NCBI RefSeq assembly: GCF_018403685.1
Contig: NZ_BOVK01000001.1
Location: forward strand, 29,547 to 93,546
Direction: 5' to 3'
Length of the DNA: 64,000 bases
Source: Xylanibacillus composti
GTDB taxonomy: Bacteria; Bacillota; Bacilli; Paenibacillales; K13
Below the pieces are notes generated by a model. That model was not told where the DNA came from, ran no database searches, and saw only the letters and a list, made by a program, of their open reading frames with translations. Below, one piece after another: positions 1 through 9,997 of this stretch (the first letter of the stretch is position 1; each line of letters begins with the position of its first letter). Made by a program: the position numbers and the translations under genes.

Positions 1-1414
1 TTATGAATGAGGAGAAGGAGACGAACAGCACAATGCTGATAAACAACGAGAAGACTGTTGCCCGATACCGTCGGTGGTTGCGTCTCAAATTTTTGAGTGC
101 CAGCTCCCCTTCCATACCGAACAAACGCCGCGTCAGCTTGGACGTTTTTAATTTTTTGCCTGTGATCTGAATATCGGTTTGAAGGCGGATTGCTTCCACC
201 GGCGATATGCGCGAAGCCCGCTTGGCTGGAATATAGGCGGACAGGAATATCGTTATGGCGACGAAAAACACGGTAATCAGTATCGTTGACGGCGGGACTG
301 CGACACGCAATCCTAAACCAAGGTTGAAGAAGTTCCCGTCCATAAGCTGATTGATGCTATAAAGCGTCACCGCAATGCCGCCTATGCCTGACAATATCCC
401 GATCGGTATGGCAATAAGCCCGAGAAACAGCCCCTCAAAAAATACCATGTTGCGAATTTGTCTGTTCGTAGCGCCCACACTGGCGAGCATCCCGAACTGC
501 TTCTTCCGCTCACTGACCGAGATCGCGAAGGCATTGTAAATGACCGTTATCGAGCCGACGACGATCAACAGAATGATGATGAGTCCGGTCGTCAGGAACA
601 GCATGTTGACCCTGTCGTTCTTGGATAACCCCATCCATCTTAACAATTCTGTATGGTACTCGAACGTCTCTGTGCCAATTTGTTCGGCTATCTTGGGCGC
701 GGTCTGAAAGATCTGCTTCGGATGGCGGGTCTGAACATAAATGTCCAGCTGCTCTGCATCAGCCAGAATAGCCTCATCTAAATAAGCAACCGCACTGTAG
801 CCCGGTGCATGCCAATCCTCGAACCCGGGTCTCTTCATAATGCCCGTGACCGTGTATGTGCTCATCTGCTGGGCATCGAAAACTTCTGTCTCTGACCAGG
901 CGTTGTGATTGCTGAGCGTGAAACCGTGATCTGTACGAGTACCGATTGCCAGGTTTAAAGTATCTCCAACGCGGAGTTCTCCTTCGGTATTGTTTTGCAG
1001 CTCTTCAGAAATGACCAATTCATGACCAGTTTCGGGCAAGCGGCCTTCCTTCAGTTGAACCGGAAGATGCTCCAGCGCAGACTTGTCAAAAGCGCTGATT
1101 GCCAAGTAGGGCTTGTTGATTTGCTTGGAGTCTGGCCATAGGGCGAAGCCAAGCTCCATGGTCCGCATCGCGATTTTCGTTTCGGCATGATCCGTAATAT
1201 AGGCGACCTTGTCAGCAGACACCCCCGGGAATTTGACATGAAAATGCCCATTGGCTTGTTGGGTATGGCGGATGAGCAGATCTTGAAAGCTTGCAAACAA
1301 CGTAGCGACTCCGCAGATCATGGCTGCCGATAAAATGATGCCCACCAGCGTAACGAGGGTGCGGCTGCGGTTTTGCTTCAGGTTGCGCAGCGTTAATTGT
1401 CGCAGCAGCTTCAT
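1..1414 (-). CDS. FtsX-type ABC transporter permease (3' part cut by window edge)
   Basis: About 471 codons are visible; the stop lies outside the window. The start ATG overlaps the ATPase stop as ATGA, so the pair is translationally coupled. Residues 18-43 form a first membrane segment, followed by a roughly 220-residue extracellular domain, then a typical FtsX core with a cytoplasmic ERKKQFGMLASVGAT element, three membrane segments and the PAKRASRISPVEAIR end motif. A second half begins with ELALKNLRRN and another hydrophobic stretch at the edge, so the full protein is probably a two-FtsX-domain permease of 800 residues or more. With the upstream ATPase it forms a MacB/Bce-like exporter or sensor transporter. 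In the family such transporters deal with peptide antibiotics or envelope stress; the substrate here is inferred only from the linked two-component system. Confidence 0.88.
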   Translation of the reverse strand, partial: MKLLRQLTLRNLKQNRSRTLVTLVGIILSAAMICGVATLFASFQDLLIRHTQQANGHFHVKFPGVSADKVAYITDHAETKIAMRTMELGFALWPDSKQINKPYLAISAFDKSALEHLPVQLKEGRLPETGHELVISEELQNNTEGELRVGDTLNLAIGTRTDHGFTLSNHNAWSETEVFDAQQMSTYTVTGIMKRPGFEDWHAPGYSAVAYLDEAILADAEQLDIYVQTRHPKQIFQTAPKIAEQIGTETFEYHTELLRWMGLSKNDRVNMLFLTTGLIIILLIVVGSITVIYNAFAISVSERKKQFGMLASVGATNRQIRNMVFFEGLFLGLIAIPIGILSGIGGIAVTLYSINQLMDGNFFNLGLGLRVAVPPSTILITVFFVAITIFLSAYIPAKRASRISPVEAIRLQTDIQITGKKLKTSKLTRRLFGMEGELALKNLRRNHRRYRATVFSLFISIVLFVSFSSFI

Positions 1415-2094
1415 GAGCGGATCACCTCATCCTTGACGATAACTCCATCTTCCAACGTGATAACTCGATCAGCCTGCAGGGCTATATGCGGATCATGCGT
1501 AATCATGATCAATGTCTGATTGAACTGCTTATTGGAAAGCTTCAGCAAGTCCAGAATGTCCCGCGAGTTTTTGCTGTCCAAATTGCCAGTTGGCTCGTCG
1601 GCCAGCACCAGTGCCGGGTGATTGATCAATGCACGGCCAATCGAAACACGCTGCTGCTGCCCGCCGGAAAGCTGATTCGGCAGATGGCCGGTACGACCTT
1701 CCAGATGCAGCGTTTCGACAATCTCGCGAAGCCGGGCCTGCTCTACCTTGCGGTTGTCCAGCAGCAGCGGCAAAGTAATATTCTCCTCGATGTTCAGAAT
1801 CGGAATCAGGTTGTAAAACTGGTAGATGAGTCCGATTTGCCGGCGCCGGAAAATGGCGAGCTGCGTCTCATCAAGCTGATAGACGTCCGTATTGTCTATC
1901 CACACCTTTCCGCCGGACGGCCGGTCCACTCCGCCCAAAATATGAAGCAAGGTTGACTTGCCTGAGCCGGAGGAACCCACGATAGCGACGAACTCGCCCT
2001 TGTTCACGCTGAATGACACATCGTCCAGTGCCCTAACCTGGGTGTCACCTTTCCCGTATACTTTGGTCAGATGCTCTACTCTTAAAATCTCCAC
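1411..2094 (-). CDS. ABC transporter ATP-binding protein, MacB/BceA-like
   Basis: A 227-residue cytoplasmic ATPase that powers the FtsX permease encoded directly after it. Walker A GSSGSGKST lies at residues 40-48, the Q-loop follows near residue 92, the signature LSGGQQQR at 142-149 and Walker B with ADEPTGNLDS at 161-174. These are hallmarks of the lipoprotein/peptide-exporter branch (MacB, LolD, BceA, SalX). The start is GTG with an AAGGAG ribosome binding site ten bases away. The gene lies 86 bp downstream of the histidine kinase stop, and an inverted repeat in that gap suggests separate control by the adjacent response regulator. The length is normal and nothing is missing. Confidence 0.93.
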   Translation of the reverse strand: MEILRVEHLTKVYGKGDTQVRALDDVSFSVNKGEFVAIVGSSGSGKSTLLHILGGVDRPSGGKVWIDNTDVYQLDETQLAIFRRRQIGLIYQFYNLIPILNIEENITLPLLLDNRKVEQARLREIVETLHLEGRTGHLPNQLSGGQQQRVSIGRALINHPALVLADEPTGNLDSKNSRDILDLLKLSNKQFNQTLIMITHDPHIALQADRVITLEDGVIVKDEVIRS

Positions 2095-2169
2095 AATCGT
2101 TCCACTCCTTCTGTTCTGTAGATAACTTTAGTTTAGTAGGGCAAGATGACATCTCCGTGACCGGGACGA

Positions 2170-2183
2170 TGACAATTTTGTCA
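2170..2183. promoter_or_regulatory. Inverted repeat TGACA-N4-TGTCA upstream of the ABC genes
   Basis: Perfect 5-bp arms separated by ATTT, overlapping the 3' end of the kinase gene and lying upstream of the ATPase gene. The same box occurs at 4193-4206 in front of the response regulator. It fits the TnACA-N4-TGTnA type of site reported for BceR-like regulators (recalled, not checked). It is therefore a candidate binding site for the response regulator encoded here. No good -35/-10 pair is obvious between the box and the ATPase start. Confidence 0.55.
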
Positions 2184-3413
2184 CCTTGGACTTTTGTAGA
2201 ACGTCAGCAGGAAGGTTGCGCCCTTGCCTTCCTCGTTCTGCGCTATAATATCTCCGCCTTGCTTCTTGACGATCGCGTGCGCCATCGCAAGTCCTATGCC
2301 GACGCTGTCGTCGCCGGCGTTCGCTCCGCGGTAAAATCGCTGAAAAACATAAGGCAGATCCTCCTTGGCGATGCCTTGTCCGCTGTCTGTAACCGTTACT
2401 CTGGCATAGAGCGGGTTGTCTGTGACGGAGATCCAAAGCTTCCCTTGCTCAGGAGTATGCTCAATGCCGTTCTTGATCACGTTTTGCAGCGCTTCGCGCG
2501 TCCAGTTCTGATCGCCTGTAACGAAGACCGTAGAATCCCCTTCTACCGTTGCTTCGATCATTTGGATATCAAGCGGGATGCTTAACGATTCGAGCACGTG
2601 ATCGACGAGCGCGCGGAGATCATAGCGCTCACGCTTCATCGTTACCGTACCGGCATCCAGCTTGGAAAGCTTGAGCAGGGATGTAACCAGCCATTCCATT
2701 CTTTTGAGCTGCGCCCGCATCCTTGCCAGAAATTCAGATCGGATCTCTTCCTGCTGCTCGTCCTCCAGCAAATCAGTCATTACAGACAATGACGTCATCG
2801 GTGTTTTCAACTGATGCGATATATCCGCGATAGAATCAGCCAGATGCAGCTTGTCCTGCTGGAGGGCATCCTTCTGTTCCCGCAGAATTGTGGTCATCTT
2901 GTATATCCCATTCTTCAAGATGCTCAGCTGCCCTTCCTCATTGTCGCGAATATCAAGTGACTCATCGCCGTTGGCGATTTTCTCCGCGTACAGGCTCAGT
3001 TCATGAAGGCGCCTGTAATGTTTGCGCAGAAAGTGGAAGAAGATAAGGGCCATGCCCGTAAATGACAGTAAAGCAAGCGAAGCTGCTTGCAAGAAATACA
3101 AACGGAAACTGCTGCCCGCAAAACCGGTTTCGGCGGCAAGCTCCCCTTGCTCTAATCCGTAAGCAGCCAGTACCGCTTGCCCTTTTTCCACAATTTGCGG
3201 GTCGACTGCCTGCAGTTGCCGCACGATGCTTTGTTCGGCTGCCGGAGCATGCTCCATCGCTGCGCCTACAATTGCAGCCTGCTGGATGACAATCGCTTGA
3301 CGCAGCGCATGGCTGCTTAGCAGCGATGTGCAGGCAGTTAACGCAACAATGCCGATACACACGCTTGTCAGAACAAGAGCAAGCCGCTTGAATTCAGGAT
3401 TGTGAATCGGCAT
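2181..3413 (-). CDS. Sensor histidine kinase
   Basis: A 410-residue membrane kinase. Membrane segments at residues 10-32 and 104-128 enclose a roughly 70-residue extracellular sensor region, followed by a HAMP-like linker. The dimerisation/phosphoacceptor box DISHQLKTPMTSL has the phosphorylated His at residue 200. The ATP-binding domain shows an N-box (NVIKNGIEHT) and the G-boxes DSGQGIA and GIGLAMAHAIV. The start overlaps the response regulator gene by 20 bp and has an AAGGAAG ribosome binding site, so both are made from one mRNA. Unlike classic BceS kinases it has a real extracellular loop, so it may sense a ligand itself rather than only through the transporter. The signal is unknown. Confidence 0.92.
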   Translation of the reverse strand: MPIHNPEFKRLALVLTSVCIGIVALTACTSLLSSHALRQAIVIQQAAIVGAAMEHAPAAEQSIVRQLQAVDPQIVEKGQAVLAAYGLEQGELAAETGFAGSSFRLYFLQAASLALLSFTGMALIFFHFLRKHYRRLHELSLYAEKIANGDESLDIRDNEEGQLSILKNGIYKMTTILREQKDALQQDKLHLADSIADISHQLKTPMTSLSVMTDLLEDEQQEEIRSEFLARMRAQLKRMEWLVTSLLKLSKLDAGTVTMKRERYDLRALVDHVLESLSIPLDIQMIEATVEGDSTVFVTGDQNWTREALQNVIKNGIEHTPEQGKLWISVTDNPLYARVTVTDSGQGIAKEDLPYVFQRFYRGANAGDDSVGIGLAMAHAIVKKQGGDIIAQNEEGKGATFLLTFYKSPR

Positions 3414-4107
3414 GCGTATCTTCCTTTCGATCTCCGTCGGCTTTGTACCCCATTCCCCGAACGGTTTTAATCAGCTTCGGATTCTGCGGATCGTCCTCGA
3501 TCTTTTCGCGCAGCCGCTTAATATAGACGGTCAACGTATTATCATTCACGAAGTCGCCGGCCACATCCCATATTCCCTCCAACATCTGGTTGCGGCTCAG
3601 CACCTGACCTTGATGGCCTGCCAAAGTCAACAGCAGCTTGTACTCCAAGGTCGTCAGAATGATTTCCTCGCCTCCCTTGGTCACCCTCGCTTCTGTGGTG
3701 TATATAGTCAATGGGCCCAAAGTAATTTCCGCACTCTTCCCTTGATGATTCTGATAACGGCGAAGCACACTCTTGATGCGGGAAATCAGCTCGCGAACAC
3801 GAAAGGGCTTGGCCACATAATCGTCCGCGCCCATGTCCAGTCCCATCACGATGTTCACCTCATCGTCCCGAGCTGTCAAGAAAATCACCGGCTTCTCGCC
3901 TTTCTTGCGTATGAGCCGACACAACTCGAACCCGTCGCCATCCGGCAATGCGACATCCAGGAGAAACAAATCAAAGTTCTCCTCCAGGCAAGCGCTCGCT
4001 TCATGAACGGTATGACAAATCCGGGTTTCGAATCCCTCTTGCTTCAAGGAATAGGCGATGCCCATGGCAATGGTTTTGTCGTCTTCTACGACTAATATGC
4101 GATCCAT
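3394..4107 (-). CDS. OmpR-family response regulator
   Basis: A 237-residue regulator with an N-terminal receiver (acidic pair EDD at residues 8-10, phosphoacceptor Asp51 in FLLDVALPDGDG, Lys in the FLTARDDE/AKPF region) and a C-terminal winged helix (LTTLEYKLL, then YIKRLREKIEDDP and VRGMGYK). An upstream in-frame ATG at 4128 exists, but the ATG at 4107 is preceded by GGGGTGA at good distance and begins directly with the receiver fold (MDRILVV), so it is preferred. It is the first gene of an operon with the overlapping kinase gene. It probably binds the TGACA-N4-TGTCA boxes in front of itself and in front of the ABC genes. Confidence 0.94.
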   Translation of the reverse strand: MDRILVVEDDKTIAMGIAYSLKQEGFETRICHTVHEASACLEENFDLFLLDVALPDGDGFELCRLIRKKGEKPVIFLTARDDEVNIVMGLDMGADDYVAKPFRVRELISRIKSVLRRYQNHQGKSAEITLGPLTIYTTEARVTKGGEEIILTTLEYKLLLTLAGHQGQVLSRNQMLEGIWDVAGDFVNDNTLTVYIKRLREKIEDDPQNPKLIKTVRGMGYKADGDRKEDTHADSQS

Positions 4108-4164
4108 GCTTTCACCCCAAACATGCATAATCCGCTTTACAAGTACAGTTGCAAATACTTCTTC

Positions 4165-4206
4165 ATTATAGTAAATGACCGGGTTCGCTGTGTGACATTT
4201 TTGTCA
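4165..4206 (-). promoter_or_regulatory. Promoter of the two-component operon with TGACA-N4-TGTCA box
   Basis: A TATAAT -10 element (complement of 4165-4170) has no recognisable -35 hexamer. Instead the inverted repeat TGACA-TTTT-TGTCA sits at 4193-4206, about 22 bp upstream of the -10. This is a position from which an OmpR-type regulator could recruit RNA polymerase. The box matches the one at 2170-2183, which suggests autoregulation. Confidence 0.55.
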
Positions 4207-4224
4207 TCGGACACTGTAAGACAT

Positions 4225-4251
4225 AAAAAAAACCGGGACAATCGCCCGGTT
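4225..4251 (-). terminator. Rho-independent terminator after the small acidic protein gene
   Basis: A 7-bp stem AACCGGG/CCCGGTT is followed on the minus strand by eight T. It lies 27 bp after the stop of the gene ending at 4278. Confidence 0.85.
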
Positions 4252-4277
4252 GATGTGAATGAGGAAGTTGCGTCGAT

Positions 4278-4535
4278 TCAAAACCTCGCATAGTATTGCT
4301 TCAAATCATCAAGCAGCTGTTGGCTGCCATCTTCGTCTTGTTTTTCTTCATCGCCTGATTCCTCAAACTCTTGGCTTGCTTCTTCATCTGTATCCTCGCC
4401 CTCCTCCAGCTGATGCTCCAGCTGTTCAATCATCAAGGCTGCGATATACTCGGCATTTAGGCCATAATGCTTCAAGATGGCGACAAGCTCGTCGAGATTG
4501 CGATGGTTTTCGATGATGTCCGTTAGTCGACTCAA
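4278..4535 (-). CDS. Small acidic protein of unknown function
   Basis: I do not recognise the family. The best start is a TTG at 4535, because an ideal AGGAGGT lies eight bases upstream; a longer reading from an ATG at 4562 would place that ribosome binding site inside the gene. The resulting 85-residue protein has a helical N-terminal half (RLTDIIENHRNLDELV..., probably a small alpha bundle). A strongly acidic, low-complexity middle follows (EEGEDTDEEASQEFEESGDEE), and a short C-terminal helix ends LKQYYARF. There is no membrane segment or signal peptide. It stands alone between two terminators. Confidence 0.65.
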   Translation of the reverse strand: MSRLTDIIENHRNLDELVAILKHYGLNAEYIAALMIEQLEHQLEEGEDTDEEASQEFEESGDEEKQDEDGSQQLLDDLKQYYARF

Positions 4536-4651
4536 AGCGGCGTACCTCCTGTTGGGATTCATGGGATGTTCCTGTACGATCCTTGCTTTTAAGGATACCC
4601 CCGCCCTGCCGTTCTTATCCGCAGCATAGCGCTCTATACGCCCATTCCATG

Positions 4652-4688
4652 TCAAAAAATAAAGCCCATCCGAAAAATATACGGATGG
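4652..4688 (-). terminator. Rho-independent terminator after the SDR gene
   Basis: The stem CCATCCG/CGGATGG (4666-4672 with 4682-4688) is followed on the minus strand by GCTTTATTTTTT. It lies 17 bp beyond the stop of the SDR gene. Confidence 0.75.
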
Positions 4689-4704
4689 ACAGTTCAAGCC
4701 TGGC

Positions 4705-5457
4705 TTATATGGTATATGGCGTGGCTTCCATAGCTTCCGCCTTGGCGACAGCTTCTTCCAATGTCATACCGACAAAAGACTGTGCGCCCAAATATCGACC
4801 GCTTTTCTTGTCGTCGACGAATGCGCCGACAGCAATGCCTGGAATCACACTTTCGACCGAATTCGGCGCTTTGGGTCCGCCAAGGTCCGTTCTGCACCAG
4901 CCTGGGTCTGTCAGGTTAATCATCACGTCTGTTCCTTCCAGCCTGGAGGCCAAATCCTTGGTGAATTTGTCCAAAGCGGCCTTGCTGGCTGCATATCCGG
5001 CTTGCTCAGGCTCGTTCTTGATGCCGCTTGTCGTATTGATCACGCGGCCAAACCCGCGCTCGATCATCTTCGGAATCAGTCGATTGCAAATGGTCACGAT
5101 AGAAATAAAATTAATGCGGAAGCTGAGCTCAAAGTCTTCAACAGGCGTTTGCCAGTAATCTGTGCGGTAGGCAATTTGCACAGCTGCGTTGTTGAATACA
5201 ATATCCACCGGGATATTCTTCGCTTCTATCTCATCCAGCATGGCCGCTACCTCTTCGTGATTGGCCAGCTCGGCTTGAACGCTGAACGCTTCCACGCCAA
5301 GCGCCTTGACCTCATCCTCAACTTTTATGCAATGTTCGAGATTTCTGCTGTGCAAGATCAAATTGCAGCCTTGCTTGGCCATAAAAATGGCCGTCTGGTA
5401 TCCGACACCTCTGCTCGCGCCGGTAATCAGCGCCCATCTGCCCTTAACATTTACCAT
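4705..5457 (-). CDS. Short-chain dehydrogenase/reductase (classical SDR)
   Basis: A 250-residue cytoplasmic NAD(P)-dependent oxidoreductase. The nucleotide-binding TGASRGVG motif is at residues 13-20 and the NNAA motif at 89-92. The catalytic Ser-Tyr-Lys set is Ser144, Tyr155 and Lys159 (YAASK). The length is typical for classical SDRs. The substrate cannot be read from the sequence. A GAAGGAG ribosome binding site precedes the ATG. The gene is a single transcription unit with its own promoter, a palindromic operator candidate at 5511-5531 and a terminator, so it may be inducible by a small-molecule-binding repressor encoded elsewhere. Confidence 0.92.
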   Translation of the reverse strand: MVNVKGRWALITGASRGVGYQTAIFMAKQGCNLILHSRNLEHCIKVEDEVKALGVEAFSVQAELANHEEVAAMLDEIEAKNIPVDIVFNNAAVQIAYRTDYWQTPVEDFELSFRINFISIVTICNRLIPKMIERGFGRVINTTSGIKNEPEQAGYAASKAALDKFTKDLASRLEGTDVMINLTDPGWCRTDLGGPKAPNSVESVIPGIAVGAFVDDKKSGRYLGAQSFVGMTLEEAVAKAEAMEATPYTI

Positions 5458-5510
5458 TTTGAAAACGCTCCTTCTTCCAAGAAGTAAACTGTGATTCTAT
5501 GCTAGCCCAA

Positions 5511-5545
5511 TTTCCTGAATCTATCAGGAAAGCGCGTTTATTATA
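5511..5545 (-). promoter_or_regulatory. Promoter and palindromic operator candidate for the SDR gene
   Basis: A perfect TATAAT -10 (complement of 5540-5545) is followed at the expected transcription start by the palindrome TTTCCTGA-ATCTA-TCAGGAAA (5511-5531). A dyad at this position would block initiation if bound by a repressor. The -35 is poor. Confidence 0.5.
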
Positions 5546-5605
5546 CCATACTTGCGGCTGTAACTCTACCAGTCACAGATTCAGCTGCTTACTGAAACGC
5601 GCCAA

Positions 5606-5643
5606 GGCTGTACCGGTCGCAACATACTATGCGCCGTACAGCC
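5606..5643 (-). terminator. Stem-loop downstream of cypC
   Basis: The 8-bp inverted repeat GGCTGTAC/GTACAGCC is flanked by further pairing bases (CCA/TGG) and has a 22-base loop, 27 bp after the cypC stop. No T-run follows, so it may stabilise the 3' end rather than terminate on its own. Confidence 0.35.
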
Positions 5644-5669
5644 CTGGCTCAATCTCATGAAACCATGCT

Positions 5670-7241
<1,572 letters not shown>

Positions 7242-7277
7242 TCATACGACCAGCATGCAGCCATTCCCCTAAATACG

Positions 7278-7315
7278 AAAAGCCCCGGCTTCACTTAGAA
7301 GCTTGGGCTTTTTTT
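7278..7315. terminator. Bidirectional terminator between tRNA-Thr and yeeI
   Basis: The outer stem AAAGCCC/GGGCTTT has an inner CTTC/GAAG pair and T-runs on both strands. It serves the tRNA on the plus strand and yeeI on the minus strand. Confidence 0.8.
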
Positions 7316-7334
7316 AGGGCTGACTATTGCCAAT

Positions 7335-8054
7335 TTATTTCCCTAAGTCGACGTTATGGTATACTTGCTGCACGTCTTCCAGGTCTTCTATCGCATCGAT
7401 CATTTTCTCGAACTGCGCTTGCGCATCTGCGTCCAGCGTTACGTCATTCTGTGCAAGCATCGATATTTCCGCAACAGCGAATTCTGAGATGCCATGTGCT
7501 TGGAACGCTTGCTGTACGGCGTGGAATTGATCGGGTTCGGCATATACGATAATCGTCTCATCCTCTTGGATGACATCGCGGGCATCTACATCTGCTTCGA
7601 GCAAAATCTCTAGCACTTCTTCCTCCGTCTTGCCTTCCAGGCCGATGACAGCCGTTTCGTCGAACATATACGCAACGGAGCCATTGACACCCATGCTTCC
7701 GCCGTTTTTGTTGAATGCGGAACGCACCTCGGCCGCTGTCCGATTTACGTTGTTGGACAGTGCGTCCACGATGACCATCGCGCCATTCGGTCCAAATCCT
7801 TCGTAACGAAGCTCATCGTAGTTCTCGTCAGAACCGCCCTTGGCTTTCTCAATGGCCCGGTCAATAATGGCCTTCGGCACATTGTAGGTTTTGGCGCGTT
7901 CCAGAACAAATTTCAGCGTCTGATTAGATTCGGGATCCGGTTCTCCTTGTTTGGCAGCCACATAGATCTCGCGCCCGAATTTGGCGTAGATACGGCTTGT
8001 ATTGGCGTCTTTCGACGCTTTCTTTTCCTTAATATTGTTCCATTTGCGACCCAT
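7335..8054 (-). CDS. yeeI: YebC/PmpR family protein (YeeI-like)
   Basis: A 239-residue cytoplasmic protein, the same length as Bacillus subtilis YeeI, with the family opening [13 protein letters not shown] and the conserved [15 protein letters not shown] and [10 protein letters not shown] blocks. YebC proteins have three domains. They were first described as transcriptional regulators and later work links some to translation of difficult (proline-rich) stretches; which role applies cannot be told from the sequence. A GTGGAG site precedes the ATG and a TATAAT -10 lies at 8103-8108 on the minus strand. Single-gene unit. Confidence 0.94.
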   Translation of the reverse strand: MGRKWNNIKEKKASKDANTSRIYAKFGREIYVAAKQGEPDPESNQTLKFVLERAKTYNVPKAIIDRAIEKAKGGSDENYDELRYEGFGPNGAMVIVDALSNNVNRTAAEVRSAFNKNGGSMGVNGSVAYMFDETAVIGLEGKTEEEVLEILLEADVDARDVIQEDETIIVYAEPDQFHAVQQAFQAHGISEFAVAEISMLAQNDVTLDADAQAQFEKMIDAIEDLEDVQQVYHNVDLGK

Positions 8055-8173
8055 ACTGCTCCACTCACTTTCAGCAATTAATCTCCATTACCACTGCTCT
8101 CTATTATAACGCGATCTGATCTTTGCATAAAGTAGAAATACTTGAGCGGCCGGTCGTAGAAAGGTTCAGCCAA

Positions 8174-8229
8174 GAAAAAAGCCAATCCGCATGGGCGCTG
8201 ACAGCGACCGCATGAGACTGGCTTTTTTT
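8174..8229 (-). terminator. Terminator after cysI
   Basis: The long interrupted hairpin AAAGCCA...TGGCTTT with an inner GCTG/CAGC stem has a T-run on both sides. It starts just beyond the cysI stop and can also close transcripts in the other direction. Confidence 0.65.
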
Positions 8230-8236
8230 CTATGGA

Positions 8237-9961
8237 TTACGCATGGAACTCTTGACCGGAACGAACTTCCTTCACATAGCCGGCACGGATGACGAAATCG
8301 CCAAAGTGCTCGCCTTCCTGACGCTCCTTCGCGTATTGCTGAAGGAGCGGCTTGAGCGTATCCAATATTTCTTCTTCGCCGATATTTTCCTTGTACATCT
8401 TGTTCAGGCGCTCTCCTGCAAACCCTCCGCCCAGATACATATTGTACTTGCCCGGCGCTTTGCCGATAAAGGCGATTTCAGCCAAGGCGGGACGGGCGCA
8501 GCCGTTCGGACATCCGGTCATTCGGATGACGATGTCCTCCTCGCGCAGCCCGGCTTCATCGAGAATCAATTCCAGCTTGTCGAGCAGGCTAGGCAGGTAA
8601 CGCTCCGATTCGGCCATCGCCAGACCGCAGGTTGGCAATGCCACGCAAGCCATGGAGTTTCTGCGCAGCGCGGAATATGCAGCGCCATCTGTCAGTCCAT
8701 ATTCTTGAATAAGCTGCTCGACCTTTTTCTTCTTCTGGCTGGATACATTGCCAATAATCAAATTTTGATTCGGCGTCAATCGGAAATCGCCAGTGTGTAC
8801 CTTGGCAATTTCGCGCAGCGCTGTCATGAGCAAATATCCTTCCTCATCCTTGACGCGTCCATTTTGGATGAAGAGTGTGTAGTGCCACTTGTTGTTGCTG
8901 CCCTTCACCCAGCCATAGCGATCTCCATTGTGCTCGAACGTATATGGCTTCGCCGCTTCCAGCTTCCAGCCCAAGCGATTGTGCAGCTCGCCGACAAACC
9001 AATCGATGCCGCGATCGTCAATCGTGTATTTGAAACGCGCATGCTTGCGCACGGAACGGTCGCCGTAATCGCGCTGTATAGTGACGGTCTTCTCCGCCAC
9101 ATCAATCACCTGTTCCGGTGTACAGAAGCCGATAACCCGAGCGATTTGCGGATACGTGTTCGGGTCGCCATGCGTCATTCCCATGCCGCCGCCTACAGAT
9201 ACGTTAAAGCCTAACAGCTTGCCATTCTCTACGATCGCAATAAAACCGAGATCTTGGGAAAATACGTCTACATCGTTCGAAGGAGGAACGGCGACGCCTA
9301 TTTTGAACTTGCGCGGCAGGTAAACCGGACCATAGATTGGCTCCTGTTCTTCGCCGTTGCTTTCGCTGTCAACAACCTTTTCCCCATCCAGCCAGATTTC
9401 ATAATACGCCCGTGTACGCGGGTCAAGGTGATTGCTGATCTTGCTTGCCCATTCGTATACTTCTTCATGTACTTCCGACTGGTACGGATTCGGATTGCAC
9501 ATCACATTGCGGTTGACGTCACCGCATGCTGCCAGCGTGCTCAGCATCTGCGCGTTGACTTCCTGAATCGTCTTTTTCATATTCCATTTAATAATGCCAT
9601 GCAGCTGGAACGATTGGCGTGTCGTCAAGCGAATGGTGCCGTTGGCGTACTTTTGCGCGACGTCATCCATCATCAGCCATTGCTTCGGTGTAATGACACC
9701 GCCGGCGGCCCGCACGCGCAGCATGAATTGATAGGCAGGCTCCAGCTTTTGCTTCGCCCGCTCGTTGCGCAGATCGCGGTCGTCCTGCATGTAGCTGCCG
9801 TGGAACTTCATGAGACGGTTGTCGTCCTCCGGTATGGAGCCGGTGATTCTGTCCTCCAGCGTTTCGGCCAAGCTGCCCCGCAGATAATTGCTGCGGCGCT
9901 TTATATCCTCCACATCGCTGTGCGGCGCACTGTTCGGTGACAATAAATTATTTTCAGACAT
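8237..9961 (-). CDS. cysI: Sulfite reductase [NADPH] hemoprotein, beta component
   Basis: This 574-residue subunit carries siroheme and a 4Fe-4S cluster and reduces sulfite to sulfide in assimilatory sulfur metabolism. The four cluster cysteines are clear: C-x5-C in [12 protein letters not shown] and C-x3-C in [10 protein letters not shown]. Two repeated ferredoxin-like half domains are recognisable ([12 protein letters not shown]... and the later [11 protein letters not shown] segment). The ATG at 9961 (MSENNLL) is chosen because GAGGAG lies nine bases upstream; the earlier in-frame start at 9982 overlaps that site. It follows cysJ after a 36-bp gap in a two-gene operon. Confidence 0.96.
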   Translation of the reverse strand: MSENNLLSPNSAPHSDVEDIKRRSNYLRGSLAETLEDRITGSIPEDDNRLMKFHGSYMQDDRDLRNERAKQKLEPAYQFMLRVRAAGGVITPKQWLMMDDVAQKYANGTIRLTTRQSFQLHGIIKWNMKKTIQEVNAQMLSTLAACGDVNRNVMCNPNPYQSEVHEEVYEWASKISNHLDPRTRAYYEIWLDGEKVVDSESNGEEQEPIYGPVYLPRKFKIGVAVPPSNDVDVFSQDLGFIAIVENGKLLGFNVSVGGGMGMTHGDPNTYPQIARVIGFCTPEQVIDVAEKTVTIQRDYGDRSVRKHARFKYTIDDRGIDWFVGELHNRLGWKLEAAKPYTFEHNGDRYGWVKGSNNKWHYTLFIQNGRVKDEEGYLLMTALREIAKVHTGDFRLTPNQNLIIGNVSSQKKKKVEQLIQEYGLTDGAAYSALRRNSMACVALPTCGLAMAESERYLPSLLDKLELILDEAGLREEDIVIRMTGCPNGCARPALAEIAFIGKAPGKYNMYLGGGFAGERLNKMYKENIGEEEILDTLKPLLQQYAKERQEGEHFGDFVIRAGYVKEVRSGQEFHA

Positions 9962-9997
9962 AAGGCTCTTCTCCTCTCGCAATCTTTGGGCTTGTTC

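Noticed and set aside
3412..4095. Long open frame on the plus strand opposite the response regulator gene
   Set aside because: It is the antisense shadow of a clear OmpR-family gene and has no ribosome binding site or recognisable domain.
8243..9214. 323-codon plus-strand frame opposite cysI
   Set aside because: It mirrors the strong codon bias of cysI; the protein has no family features.
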